A DNA stretch of 64,000 bases, taken from Clavaria fumosa. Taxonomy: Eukaryota > Basidiomycota > Agaricomycetes > Agaricales > Clavariaceae. Every line of letters starts with the position of its first letter. Positions within the stretch are counted from its first letter, which is position 1. The stretch spans positions 2,232,001 through 2,296,000 of the forward strand of contig OX637803.1 in the NCBI GenBank assembly GCA_951802425.1. The letters are read 5' to 3'. This document shows, in pieces, positions 25,477 through 37,802 of the stretch. A program made the position numbers and the translations under genes. Below the pieces are notes generated by a model, which made no database searches, was not told the DNA's origin, and saw only the letters and a program-made list of their open reading frames with translations.

Positions 25477-26105
25477 ATGTCGGGGAGGGAGCCTACCCGT
25501 CATCAGCTCTCCTCTCGACTCACGTATTCCGCGCAAACCCCAGCCTTTATAGTCAAGCTTCAAAAACGAGTCGCCGGCAACGCGAGCGAAGACGAGGAGG
25601 AGGAGGAGTGGGATGGCACTGGGCGGCCGCCCATCCCACGTCGTCCACCCATCCCCGAGCGACCCGCGGACGACCCCGGCAGTGCGGATGAAGAAGCGGG
25701 CGAGGAGAAGCCAGTCGTCGTTGTGCTGAAGGAAGGGAAGCACCTCACTGAGCGGGAGGCGGAGAACATCAGGCGGCAAGGTGTGAACACCCCCTTGTAT
25801 AAAATGCAAGGTCAACGGAATCAAGCTCGCTGACCCGCTTTACAGAACGCGGACTTCCCCCGCTTCCTGATCCTACCCAAACCAAGGCAGACGACGAAAA
25901 GGTAACGCCGGCGACTGATCCGCCTTCGAAAATGAAGTCCAGCCCTGCCGGTCTGTCTTTTTCGTCGTCGTCAGGATCTGGTGCCAGGCCCGCCGTTGGC
26001 AAGCGCAAGGCCGTCGGGCGACTCGCTAGCTCTGACAACAAAGAACCACCGAAAAAGAAGGCCAAGAATAAAAAAGCCTTGCTCTCCTTCGGTGACGATG
26101 TCTAG
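25477..26105 (+). CDS. DUF4604 small charged protein
   Basis: Two exons. Exon 1 starts MSGREPTRHQLSSRLTYSAQ and runs through TPAFIVKLQKRVAG, an acidic stretch, the proline-rich PPIPRRPPIPERPADDPGSA and EKPVVVVLKEGKHLTEREAE. An intron (about 25.78-25.84 kb) joins RRQ to ERGLPPLPDPTQTK. The C-terminus is serine-rich, then lysine-rich (PPKKKAKNKKALLSFGDD), and stops at 26105. This order of motifs is that of the DUF4604 family (PF15377), whose function is unknown. The basic C-terminus looks like a nuclear localisation signal. About 185 residues. The gene appears intact. Confidence 0.82.
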
Positions 26106-27485
26106 GAATCGCATAACAATAATTTTATTCTCAATGGTGAGCCTGTTTTCGGAAAACTATTCCATATTTGCGTATTATTGTAACACCGCCTCTTTACGCA
26201 GGAGCTTTATCTCCTTAGGTATTGGCGATCGCGCCACCGCTCCGCATGGGGCATCGCAAAGTGTCTGCTGTGCGATCGGCGCTTTTCGGTCTGCAATAAT
26301 AAGCTTCTGCGAGCAGTCATTTGCGGTCATAGTATCGTGTCGCTTCGAACAGAGCATTTTGCTACCAATTCAAGTACTGCAGATATGCAAGTGTTGCGTT
26401 GATGCGAGGTCCGCATAGAAGCTCCATTGATAGACCGCTCTCCGTGAAGCTTTTCTTCTCCTGCACCCAAATGCCTATGCCAATGGCGAGCTCTGTCTTG
26501 ACAACTTCCGGAATCACTAGCACCCCACTTACGACATCACCACCACCCTCATCCTACAGACGAAGCGGCCAACGCTTTTCTCTAGCTGGCTCCCGCTGTC
26601 GCACAGTGACGTAGGTCGGCCCGCATTTGTTCTTCATCGTCGGCGGTCACGACGAGCAGGGGTACCTCTCCAACGTGCTGGCGCTCAATTTGGGTACGTC
26701 GCGGGCCAGTTGTCTTAGTCTCTCGCACGACCTCACCCCTGATCGCACTACCTGACTCTAGTACTTCTACAATCCGAGTCGCGGACTGTCGCGAGGAATC
26801 GTCGCACTCACGCTACCACTATGCGAGCCTCCGGGTGTTCGTCTTTGGCGAGTTCCACGGGCAGGATGTGACGAAGATGTGCATATACTCGATGTCACAC
26901 ATGCTGCGTATCTGCCTCAGCTTGCGATCGATGTTTGATCTTTTTCGGGATGAATTTCCCCGTCGACTTATTTCCGCACCGGCTATGTAGAAAGCCTGGT
27001 TCTTGCGGAAGCAACAGCTTCCCCTCGTGCTTGTTCTCTTCGAAAATGCATGCAGGTTGGCCCGCTTCACACTGCAAAAGTGGAAATTGCATAGGATTCA
27101 TAAATTTATATGCAGTCACTCACCTTTTCGCTAGCTTGGGTAATGTATTGCAACAACGCGTCTGCGTTGTGTTGCGTGGGCTCAACGAAAATCACCCTTA
27201 GGTTGCACTTGGTAAACATCCGAGTCATGCCGCCGTGTTTTAAAATTCAAACCCAAAGATCAAGCTCATCAAGGTTCGTTTTACCATCCTGTCACCATGA
27301 CAAGATAAAAACGGGATCAAGCTACAGGTGGCACGGAATTCGGCTTCAAGTCCCAGACGCGAACGAGGAATTTAGGCTCGGAGCAATCCGTTAGTGTCGC
27401 ATCCGCGGTGGTGATGCTCTCATGCGCGGGGACTGTGAGGATCAAGACGAAGCAAAGAGCGTAGCTATAATACGTGCATACACAA
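26106..27485. other. Intergenic with possible unrecognised gene remnant
   Basis: Between the DUF4604 and P450 genes. Peptides that look coding occur on the plus strand between 26.45 and 27.15 kb but in different frames: PTYDITTTLILQTKRPTLFS, FFIVGGHDEQGYLSNVLALN, YFYNPSRGLSRGIVALTLPL and DVTKMCIYSMSHMLRICLSL. No continuous model could be built and the family was not recognised. It may be a decayed or heavily intron-split gene. Confidence 0.3.
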
Positions 27486-29678
27486 ATGGGCATCTGGGAC
27501 TCAACCATCCTCGCCATGAGCCCCTCTGCTTCGGAATACTTGAATGCTCTCCCATTTGCTGCTCTGGCCGTGCTTCTCTATGTAGCAGTCATCAGAATCA
27601 CCAAAGGGCCTGTATACCCGCTTCCGCCTGGACCTCCTGGTTTGCCTTTGCTAGGAAACGTGTACGGTCTTCCGAAATCACACGAATGGGTCACTTACAT
27701 GCGATGGGCCCACCAATATGGTGAGCCTCTACTCACAATGTGTACGTCGTGAATCCGCTAGTGGCTTACCTGAGCATTAGGAGCAGATATCATCTATATG
27801 AAACTTTGGACCACGCCCATCATCGTGGTTAACTCCGCCCAGGCTGCCCACGAACTGTTTGAAAAGAGGTCTTCCATCTACTCGGACAGGTGTGTCTAGT
27901 TGGTCTATTCATACACGGACTAAGGGCTTTCATCAGACCAAGGATGGTCATGATGAATGAACTGTTCGTCTCCCTCACATTTTCCACTGCCATGTGGCTA
28001 TAATCATGTTCCTAGAGTTGGACACGAATATAATTTCGGCACGATGCCGTACAACGAGTGCTGGAGGGAAAAGCGCAAAGTGTTTAGCCAGGAATTCAAT
28101 GCCACTGCATCGTCTCAGTACCGGCCTACGGAAGTGCTCCACACTCGGAAACTTTTGGCGAGGCTTCTCGAGAATTCGGACGACCTTGATGGTCACCTAC
28201 GCCAGTGCGTGTCGGTTGCACATATTTCGTTCGGTAATGAACCAACGTCGTGCAGCATGGCAGGGTCTATCATCCTTTCTATTGCGTATGGCATTGAGGT
28301 TAATTCAAGAAGCGACCCATTGTTTACAGCCGTTAAAGAAGCGCAGCACTCCTTCTCACGCTCTGGGAGCCCTGGTGCATATTTTGTGGACTCATTGCCA
28401 TGGCGTCAGTTAGCTTTCTCTGGCTAGGTTCATTGCAGTTGATTCGGTCTTTTCTCACTTCTACTTAAGTGAAATACGTCCCAGCCTGGTTCCCTGGCGC
28501 TGGCTTTCAAAGACATGCAAGGGAATGGCGTGCATCAGTCCGCGCATCGATCGAGGTTCCGTTTGACTTCGTCAAGCGTTCGATGGCACGCTTGATGTTT
28601 GGTTCATCTGTTAATCCCGCCAGCTTACCGTTTGAATCAGGCTGCTGGAATTGCAATATCCTCGTTTACTAGTCGCATGCTCGAGAGAGTCAGCGATGGC
28701 CCTGATGAGGCGAGAGAACATCAAGCGACCCTCGTTCGTGAGGTTGCGGCCACCATGTACAACGGTTTGTTCGCTCCTAATCGCTTGTCAATGCAAGAAG
28801 CCTCACCGTTTGCATTCGTCGTAGCCGGTTCAGATACTGTGAGAATATTCTTACTGCATATTGAGACAGATGGGACTGACATTTCACGAGACTGTGTCAG
28901 CTATTGAGACTTTCGTCTTAGCCATGCTGGCACACCCGGATATACAACGCAAGGCGCAGACCGCGTTAGATGATGTCCTGCATGGACAACGCCTGCCAGA
29001 ATTCTCTGATAAAGGCTCCCTCGAGTACGTGACTGCGGTCGTGAAAGAAGTCCTTCGATGGCGTCCGGTCACTCCGCTTGGTTTGAGTTTGCTGGTTTAC
29101 ACTTCGACAGATGATTGATCGATGTGAGCAGCTCTTGCGCACAGACTCATGCGAGAGGACATATACAATGGCTGTCGTATTCCTGCAGGTTCTCTGGTGA
29201 TCGGCAATGCTTGGTGATTTGTAGCTCCTACGACCTGTGATATGTTCCTGACGCGGCAGGATTTGCAGGGCAATATTGCATGATCCCATCCAGTATCCCT
29301 CACCCGAAGCATTCAATCCGGATCGATTCCTCGCGCGAACAGACTCGCAGAAATTGACTGGTTTGGTGAATCCGGATCCCACCGCTGCTTTCGGTTTTGG
29401 GAGACGAACCTGTCCTGGTCAATACATGGCGTTCGACTCCATCTGGATCACAGTGGCTTCCATCTTAACATGTTTTAACATCGTGCCTGTTCCGGACCGC
29501 AAGCCGCCGAATGCTGATCATGAATACTCGACTGGCGTCCTCAGGTGATTGCTATATCAGCGTCTCGTGTAATTGGCTTACACTTTGATACAGTTTTCCC
29601 AAGCCGTTTGAATGCCGTTTCCGTCCGAGGACAACAGAAGTTGGAAATCTGATTATGACGGCGGTCGACGGTCTTTGA
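27486..29678 (+). CDS. Cytochrome P450 monooxygenase
   Basis: Microsomal haem-thiolate oxygenase. It has an N-terminal membrane anchor ALPFAALAVLLYVAVI and the proline hinge YPLPPGPPGLPLLGN. The I-helix AGSDTTVSAIETF is formed across an intron. The K-helix ExxR motif lies in VKEVLRWRP, followed by AHRLMREDIYNGCRIPAG, AILHDPIQYPSPEAFNPDRF and the haem loop FGFGRRTCPGQYMA with its cysteine ligand. It ends after SFPKPFECRFRPRTTEVGN at 29678. All hallmark motifs are intact after removing about ten introns, so the gene is probably functional. The start is 27486 (MGIWDSTILAM) or 27516. It resembles the large Agaricomycete P450 families used in xenobiotic and secondary metabolism. The substrate is unknown and no biosynthetic cluster genes are adjacent. 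Confidence 0.9.
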
Positions 29679-29911
29679 GGAATTAAATGTGACTCCCGTT
29701 TTGTATCTAGATCTGAACTGCAAAATTCAGATTTTGATTCTAATCCATGCGTCTGTATCGTGGTAGTCAATACCATGTCTAACATCAGCATTTTGAAAAC
29801 AACTGTAATTAATATTGGGGAACATATGTACCAGACATTGCAAAGTGCTAAAACCATGGAATAGGAAGTAGTGAAAAGCAAAGCTTGTTGCCTTACATTT
29901 GTGCTCGAACG

Positions 29912-31509
29912 TTACCGGGCCTTCCTGGGATGTGCCAGCATCTTAATGAAGAAGTCGTCGTGTGTGTTTGGCATGGAAGGATCCAAGAAATATTTTGCGT
30001 AAACGGCTAAAGAGAAGCAAGGGCGAAGGGGTTTTAGAACTGCGGCTTGAGCACTTAGACATGATCGGGACCAAAGCACGTACCATTTGCGAAGGCGAAT
30101 CGGTGTTTTAACTGCCTTAGGTGTCGCTGTCCTTGTTGTTCTAGCCGATGTCGCTGTCCTCGTTAGTGTCAATGTACTTGTGGATGTCGATATTCTTGCT
30201 GGTGTTGCTGTCCCGATTGATGTCGCTGTCCCAATTGATGTCGCTGTCCCAGCCAGTGTCGTTGCTGGTGTCCCTATCGGTGTCCCCACTTTTGTCTTTG
30301 TTGTCGAGGTCTCCGTCGGCGCATTACTTGTGACGGCGGTTGTCGGACGAGGGCTGGCCCGCCGGGGCAGCTCCGTCTGCGACGGCCCCGGTATGGGGAG
30401 AGGCGTCTCATATGAGTCGGTAAAGATGTCGTCTTGGGCACCGTCTTGGAATGCGTAAAGATCCGTATAGAAAGGCGGCCCGTACGTGTCTTCGAACATC
30501 TTGAGAAAGGAAACGGACACGATGGTCATGTGAATGGAAGTGTTACAACGGAGAATAACATACATTATTGCGTTCCCTCTGGAACCAGTAGAACGGCTGT
30601 TTGGCGCCATAGGTGCAATTTCCTGGGACGGCCATCGGTTTACCGTGGTCTGGATCAGCGCCACAGCGACGAGGCACTTGGGGCGTGGCGATCCTCGCAT
30701 TTGAAGTGGAAGACGTGACTTTACATCTGAAACCGGTCATGTAGTTCTGTTCCGACCCGCTTAATTCCTTATTGAAGAGGAATACAATGAGAGAACTGTC
30801 TCAAGCGAGAGAGCAAAAGAAAAAATGGGGGGATTTATCCTGGAGGTTAAGGTCAAGAGAGGAACTCACCGAATGAATCCAGAACCATGCACACAGGCAG
30901 CCTTCGGGGGGGCACGGGGGCAAGCGAGCAGGGACGTGGAAGTCGGTGAATCTGTTCCAAACGCATGTGTGGTTCACGCTGAACACGGAGAACTGCTCCG
31001 GCTGCAGTGTGCGGGGATCGCTTTCATATGCAATCGCGAGCGCGCATCCCTTGACGTTCCAGAGGCCAAGGGTGTGGTACTGTGATATTGGAGAGCCCGG
31101 GCAGGGGTCATTCGGGTTTGCAGGGTTGCGAATGTCTCCACCGCCAGAGGACTTCCACCAGGTCGTCGCACTCTTGGTGCAAGCGATCTCAGCTGTCGCG
31201 GCCCTGCCAGCAGGTAGCTCGAAGAAGTCCCCAGGGTTTGGAGGGTGATCGAGGTGGCCGTGGAACCACCAATTATTGAAGGGCTCATTTATGAGGGGAT
31301 CAACAGGGCGAAATCCCTCAGCGGTCATGTTGAACCCGAACATACTTGGATGCCATAACGCTACAAGATCGTAAGGAAAACAAATTCGTCATGCGATGTA
31401 TCCTCGCATTTGACTCACATTGATGTCCGACCACGCGGATTATTAAGTCTGCAAATAAAATGAGCGATATTGAAATTGAAAGAGGGGAAAGGACGCGTAG
31501 GACGACCAT
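29912..31509 (-). CDS. Secreted AA14-type lytic polysaccharide monooxygenase with Thr-rich tail
   Basis: AA14 enzymes are copper oxygenases of white-rot fungi reported to act on xylan-coated cellulose. The signal peptide starts [20 protein letters not shown]. After the first intron (about 31.36-31.42 kb) the sequence becomes [16 protein letters not shown]. Cleavage after VVG would expose the N-terminal histidine of the copper 'histidine brace'. The conserved core follows: [57 protein letters not shown] and [10 protein letters not shown]. Then, past a second intron, come [16 protein letters not shown] and [20 protein letters not shown]. After the third intron comes [20 protein letters not shown] and a low-complexity Thr/Ser/Ala tail (30.40-30.10 kb) with tandem GTATSI units. 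The true C-terminus is unsure. A GT site near 30.08 kb may be a last intron; 29912 is the unspliced stop. Confidence 0.75.
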
Positions 31510-31931
31510 GGTGGTGGAACGAGAGAAAGAGTACTGCTACCCGCAGATCCCAATGGTGCACCAACCTTCAGCGGCTCTAGAGGTTTAAGGTTCATCGCAA
31601 CCAATCAAGGATAAGGTGTCCTCACCTTGCCAACACGATTTGTGCCAACGAGTACCCAAGACGTTGAGCGAATTCGAAACGCGGCTTCTCTCCGCCATCT
31701 CCTTCGCGGCTTCGTTTCAGCATAGCAATGATGTTACAATTAGCTATTCATCGGAGATGTCCTGCTTGCTCGACGGAGACCGCATAGTATATCTTGACTG
31801 CTTCAACTGGCGTTCCAAGTGTTTTCAGTGATGGACTTCCAGTAGACCATTGCCCCGAGGAGGCAAACGTATTCCAACCACTCGCTTAGTCAGCAAACAC
31901 AAAGGTACAGTACATTGAGATTTACAGAAAG
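31510..31931. other. Intergenic
   Basis: 422 bp between the LPMO start codon and the 3' end of the methyltransferase gene. It holds the LPMO promoter and no convincing gene. Confidence 0.5.
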
Positions 31932-33221
31932 TCAGTCAATGAAGTCTAGACCATCTGCATCCTCGCCGACGTCTTGAGATGCCTCATACAGAGAGTTAAT
32001 ATCAATGCCCTTAGCTTGATACCACCTTCGCAATGCGGCCGTCTGGATCAACCAAGGGTCCGACCCAAGTTCCCTCAGCCTCGGAAGGTACCGTTCGAGA
32101 AGATATTCAGTTTGCACGACAAAGTCGTGTTCGCCCTCCTGCATGGACCGCCCCTGTCCCTCGGCCTCACCGAACGTGAGTTCGACCCACAACCGCTGGA
32201 ATCCGTCCAGCAGGGTGGAACGCCTCTCCCGCGCGTCTGGGGTGAGACAGAAGCCTTGCGCGACCGCGTAGAACGTGGCCCGAGTAGCGTGCATCGAGCG
32301 CGGCTTGCGCACAACCAGACGGCTTGAGAGCATGTCGAGCATGTACAGGATTTTTGCCGTCCATAACCGCTCGGGCTTCGACAGCTTGAGCACGACCGTG
32401 CCCCCGCACTTCACCGCGCGTAGCGCGATTATCAATTGTGAGATTAGCAGACGGCTGTGGTCCCATGGCCGACCCGTGCTCTGCGTGTGCGTGCGCAGCA
32501 GGTGGCCGTCGAGAATTGCCAGGTCGAACCGCCTCGACCGCACGTCAAACGGGAGCACCTGCAGTCCCTTGTTCTTGATTGGCTGCGGCCCGAGCTGGTA
32601 ATTCGTCAGGTCCTGGAAAAGCACCTGCATACGGTGGTGGTACGAATGTAGCAGCGACACATGTCCACCGCTCGCCGGTGGAAGTGATATACCAAGGCCA
32701 ACAGCGTTGGGGTTCTTGTCCATGATGTAAGATGAGAATCCTCCAGGGCAGCACCTTAAACAGAAGTGGTCATCACAGGAACAATATTATTAGAGTAATA
32801 GTAATGGGGGGTCTAAGAGGACGCACCCGAGGTCAAGGAAATGCAGATGACCTCGATTTGGGACGAATTGGGCGTGATCGTCGATCTCGGCTAAGATTTG
32901 CTTCATTCTCAAGAACCACTTCTCATTCAGTTTTGCATCCGCGTGGTCTGCGACGTATCGTTGCCACCTAAAATGGTCATCAAGAGATTCTGCTCGCCAT
33001 CCCTGGCGATTCAGAATGAGAACATTCCGCAGAGCCTCCTTGTCCGCAAGACTGGGGCTCAGGGAGGGCATGCTTACCTGTGCCCTGAGGGCCTCGAGCC
33101 CAATCAATTCTCCGGCGCCGGCCTGTATGAGGGCTGCGATGAGCGTTCGTTCAAAAGCCTTGCCGCTGGCGAAGGGTGAATCAGAAAGCAGGGATAGAGG
33201 CGAGTCTGGGGAGTCAGTCAT
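31932..33221 (-). CDS. FtsJ-like SAM-dependent RNA methyltransferase
   Basis: Rossmann-fold methyltransferase of the FtsJ/RrmJ 2'-O-ribose type. Exon 1 starts MTDSPDSPLSLLSDSPFASG and ends HLHFLDLG. An intron (about 32.74-32.81 kb) joins to CCPGGFSSYIMDKNPNAVGL, making the SAM-binding motif DLGCCPGGFS. Further motifs are the acidic motif IV in FDLAILDGHLLR and the lysine strand GGTVVLKLSKPE, which is consistent with the K-D-K-E catalytic arrangement. A long C-terminal helical region ends DADGLDFID at 31932. About 405 residues and intact. The RNA target cannot be predicted. The motifs are closer to the fungal FtsJ-domain proteins than to Spb1 or Mrm2. Confidence 0.8.
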
Positions 33222-33685
33222 GAAAGCCGAAGGTCAGCGTGGCAGGAGGGACCACAGATTGTACGATGTGGAGGAGAGAGCAGCGCGATACGAGACTTGA
33301 TAACGTAGCCCAGCACATTGAGAAACTAGAGAGGGAAAAGGTAGTGTCCGCTGTGGAACATGGCCGCTTAAGCGCCAATGATAAGGTGATTGCCTCAAAG
33401 TGGTTATGGAATGGCTGCGGTTCAGATCGAACAAACTTGTCAGTGAAAAGGGGAAAAGAAATCTCCTTTCAACGCCAAAAATGGGTGATAGGCTGTGCTT
33501 CACAATGGCGGTGGCAGAAATAGACTGCTGCGGTAGAGGGTTACCTTGAATCGGCACATACGTTGCGGTTTCTTTTCCTGCAAGTAATGGAAGTAGTCGA
33601 GCAAATTCCCGAGATACCGCTCTTGTTCACGTTACATACATACATACGTTCAAGCCCTAATCGATTTCGTCGCGTGTCATCGATC
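33222..33685. other. Intergenic
   Basis: 464 bp upstream of the methyltransferase start and downstream of the transketolase stop. Nothing recognised. Confidence 0.5.
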
Positions 33686-36425
33686 TCATTTAGCAGCCAA
33701 TTCTTTGATCTTGCGGACAATGGCTGATCACAGAGGGACCGCTCAGTGGTGACCTGAAGGTGGCATGTAAAAGAGTGACTCACAGTCTCCGTCGAGGCCC
33801 TGATACGGCACCTGCTCCCACAATCCACCACAACCTATTTTTATTCAAAGGAATGGAATTAAAGCAGCCAAATAATCTGGAGGGCGGCAGGAGCGACTTA
33901 CCCTCTTTGACCGTTCCCATGTAGCCGTACCTCGGCGTGAGCCCGCGCTCGAGTAGCCATGTCCCGAATTTGGAACCCAGCTGCGTGATACACCCATCAG
34001 TCGCCATGTTCGTCTATTCCGGAGAACCTAAGTCCTTACTCCTGTCTTCTGGTTCAACGTCTCGATGACCAGCACGAAAGGACTCCGTCCAATCTTACGA
34101 ATAGTCTAAAAAGAAAGAAAATCGTCTCAGACCAAAGCAAGCTTCAAACGTGGGACAAACCTCTTCGTCTACCATATTGAGCGTGGGCTTGTTGATCAGC
34201 CCGACGTCGAGACCTTCCTTCCTGCACTTGAGCACCGCGTCCCACGAACGATACAGCATGTCCCCAAACGACACGACGTAGCCCGCTTTGCCTTCTGCGA
34301 TGACCTCATCCTTGCCGGGCACAAATGTGTAGCCGTCCCCGAAGACCTTGCTCACGCCGTCTTCCTTAAGCATGTACGGCACCTTGGCACGTGTCGAGAA
34401 CACAAAGCGCAGTCCGCGTTCGAAGAATACGCGCTCGATCACAGCGACCATTTGCAAAGCGTCTGCGGGGAAATACAAGAAGGACTTCGTATCGGACAGC
34501 CCGTTGTCGGCGAAAAGAGAGTTGAGTCCTGCACCACGGAATACGGTCAGAGACTAATTGGGTGGACGAAAATGTGCTAACCGAAATGGCAGCTAGGGAA
34601 TGGAATGATCTCTTGTCAATTGATCTGAAAGAGAAGCATGCGTAATAGGAAGACGTACGTGTTGTCAGCCATCTAGCAAGTAAAAAGATCACGAATTAAC
34701 AGAGTTCATGCGAGTCAGCGGATTGCGAAATACCTCATCAACTGCGCATAGAAGTCAGTCTCTTATCTGCATGAGTAAGAATTGACACGTACCGCCAGAA
34801 TGGGAGAAGTGACAAAGCACATTGCAGTTGTTGAGCCGCGCCATTGTGACCTCTGAGATGATCATCTCGAGGAAAGCAGAGAACGTCGAAAAGACACCGA
34901 ACTTCTCCGGATCGAAGCCAAAGCCAGCCGCAGCGGAGAAGTTGCCGCGCTCCATGATGCCGGAGTTTATATAGACTTCAGGATGCTTTTGGCGGATGCC
35001 TTTCAAACCAGTCGAGCCCTCCAGATCACCTGCGTCGCCACCAAAGTGAGAATTTCCAATCGTGGAGTGCGAAAGAGAGATCTCAACTGTCAATGACCAT
35101 GACTTTCTTGGATGCCTCCTCCTTGCTAAGCTTATCGAGGACCTGGTTGACAGCTTGGCCGAACACGACGCGGTTTGCGCCAAGCTCTTTGGTCGAACCG
35201 AGGTAAGAATAAGGCGAGGGCTCAGGTTTGATGCTGGAAAAGAGGCCAGTGACAGACTCTGGGTATCCGCGGTGTTGGAGATACTGGATGGCTGTCTTGA
35301 CAGGAATAACATCGTGGGCGTGAATTTCACCTTCCATATCGTTGATGCCGGGCGCCATCACGCGCTTCACGACAACTTGACGCGGAGGACGAAGAAACGA
35401 TAGTCAGTTGCAGGTTCAACTCATTAGACACGGCACGAACTCACCAGCCGCAGGACCGTCAAGAGTGACGACTGAGCATGTCGCCCCCCAGAGTGCATCT
35501 ATATCCTCGCCCTTGACGATAACAACTTTCATGCCGTGTCCCTGGAGCGTCTGCGCGACGTCGTAGCCCTTGAGATACTGCGAAGGGTGTCCCGCGATGG
35601 TGACGTCGTTGTCGTCAATGAAGAGCTTCACATTCAGCTTCTGCGCAACGGCAAGGCGCGCGGCCTCGGCGTCGTTGCCCTCCTGCTGCGAGCCGTCGGA
35701 TCCGAGGCAGAACACCATGCGATTGCGGTTCGCCATCGCGACGCCGTTCACCATGGGCCACATGTGCCCCAGGCGGCCCGAGGAGAACTTGACACCCGGC
35801 GTGAGCCCGAGCTCGGGGTGTCCTGGGAGCTTGGCATGCGCGGCACGGTACTTGAGCAGATGTTCAGCTGGGAGAGACCCTTCGAGCGCGGACAGAAGAT
35901 ACTGCGTTGCAACGCGGTGACCTTGATTTTGTTTTTAAGAAGAGCTCCTTCATTAGTCTAACGCGCATGAGGTACAACAAAAGAAGACTAGACAGACCGG
36001 CCTCATCAAACAAGATCGGTATATATTTTTCGGAATGGTTGCAGAGCGCCAACAGGATACAGACTTCTGGGACGGTATCAAATGCGCCGCCTGTCCAAAG
36101 ATGAGATATGCGCGCGTATGCGCAGAGTATATCAGCATGAAATGACTGCGATCAAAGCAACGTTCACGCACCCGTGTGTCCGCTAACGCCGCGCGCTGCG
36201 CCCGTGGCAGTAAAGAGGATGATCGCGTCACGAACCAGCTGAATGTTAGCCTGGAGGTCACTCTTCTGTTCCCGGGTCAATTGTGAATTCGCAGGGTCAA
36301 GCGACAATCTGATTGTGTTTCATTTCGGTCAGGTGGAGTGTTCGATAGGGTTAAGAACGGTCGCTGATAACGAACTTTTTGAATTTGCTGAGGTCGATGG
36401 GAAACTTGTCAGTTGGAGTAGACAT
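33686..36425 (-). CDS. Transketolase-family thiamine-diphosphate enzyme
   Basis: Transketolases move two-carbon units between sugar phosphates. The first exon reads MSTPTDKFPIDLSKFKKFVI from 36425. The N-terminal domain follows: GAARGVSGHTGG, then AFDTVPEVCILLAL across an intron, GHRVATQYLLSALEGSLPAE, and GRLGHMWPMVNGVAMANRN. The ThDP/metal site is in FCLGSDGSQQEGNDAEAARL and IDDNDVTIAGHPSQ. The pyrimidine domain includes GLKGIRQKHPEVYINSGIME, FSAAAGFGFDPEKFG and NCNVLCHFSHSG. The C-terminal domain has VVSFGDMLYRSWDAV, then LGSKFGTWLLERGLTPRYGY and SIVRKIKELAAK, ending at 33688-33686. Many introns are present; the junction after the first exon was not resolved in frame. Similarity is strong to the family, but it could be a transketolase-like paralogue rather than the main pentose-phosphate enzyme. 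Confidence 0.82.
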
Positions 36426-37802
36426 GATGGGAGTACGTCGAAGATGAGGATGAAGGATGAGACACTTGGAAAGATGACTGTTGCTGTCACATACTTGCCC
36501 GACGTCACACGTGCGACCGTGGGCTTAGCGCTCAACGTTGAGGCTGAATGTTGATTGCCATTGGACCATGTTGAGCAAGAACAGCGGGCAAAGATTAAGC
36601 TCCACATCAATGCGAATACAATTTTACCCCATCTCCAATACCGTAAATGATGGACATGTGCAAGAAAAAATTGAGACTGTTGAACCCGTTGCAACCGGGA
36701 TAACACAACACGTACAGCACCATCTCAGGATATAATCCCAACACGGTGTTGATGTGACATGTGTAAAAAATGCCGTGAATGGTGCGGACGAAAGCTGTGG
36801 ACGAACGAAGATGGAAAAGTAGAGCATGAGACGTACGTATATGCGTACTATATGCGTGCAGATACACGCCGACATTGCGTAGGCAAAGTTAGGCACGAAT
36901 GTTGAGCGTACGGCATCAAATGTTCAGACCCTGTGCTTCGGCCAATTAGTCTGACATGTTTCCCATCTGTTCTCTGCGGTGAGTTTCGACAACCGGTCAA
37001 ACCCCAACAACAGCAATAAGATGAAAAAATGGTTCGATTTTCATTCGACGAGCGCGGCAGCAATCCTGCGACAGTATTGCTGTAGGTGATGATAACGTTA
37101 GAAGCAGCACAAATATGCATGTGAAGCAAACAGAGGTCAGAGAACCGGGAATCGACACGATGCAAGAGGGACAAAAGTCCACCCTCACAACTTCAGACGG
37201 CACTTCCTAATTGCTTTCCGGTCGGAAATCATCGTGAAAGAGACAAGAGAAAACCATTAAAAACGTTGACACTCACTGTCGTGGTCGTCGTCGTCGTCGC
37301 CGAGTGACTTTTTTTTAATTATTTGCAGCTCAGACGGCAACTCCGACGCTAATGGTGACCCTGCAACAAAGCGCACCCGCGTCATGGATGGCCGCATGAG
37401 CAGCTCACGCAACCCCGGCGAATCCAGCCCTTCGCCTGCCATCCATGCGCTTTCCCCCCTAAAAAATCCTTTTCGTTGTGAAATTTTTACTGATTTTTTT
37501 CACTGCAGAGATTGTCACAGAAGTACCGCCGCACACTGGAGGATATAATTGTGAGTGCTCTTCGTACTTTCTCCGATGGCCTCTCGGGCCGCCGCCGTCC
37601 TTTTCGCATTGTGCTGTGTCCATTTGCGGTGGTGCCATGCGGACGAACGAAAGGCGCGTTGGCGGCAGGGCCTTATTACAAAATACATGTGCGCTCGTCC
37701 TCGCTGACACCTCCTCTTGCTCTCCTCCTCTTCCATAGCGGTTGTCTCAATTACGATCACCAACTCTCGGCGGCAGGATCACGTCTTTGACAAGGTGCAT
37801 CC
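36426..37802. other. Upstream region of the AT-hook gene, possible 5' exons
   Basis: 36.43-37.30 kb shows no gene. At 37.32-37.46 kb a plus-strand frame encodes ATKRTRVMDGRMSSSRNPGE and lies directly after a strong acceptor (TTTTTTTAATTATTTGCAG). A second acceptor (TTTTTTTCACTGCAG) precedes RLSQKYRRTLEDII at about 37.51-37.55 kb, followed by a GTGAGT donor. These could be upstream exons of the AT-hook gene. No start codon was settled. Confidence 0.4.

Noticed and set aside
30087..30458. Plus-strand Val-rich frame opposite the LPMO tail
   Set aside because: It is the complement of the Thr/Ser-rich repeat tail. The minus strand has the signal peptide, spliced core and conserved motifs.
32074..32650. 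Plus-strand frames opposite the FtsJ methyltransferase
   Set aside because: Shadows of the GC-rich minus-strand coding exon, which carries the SAM-binding motif.
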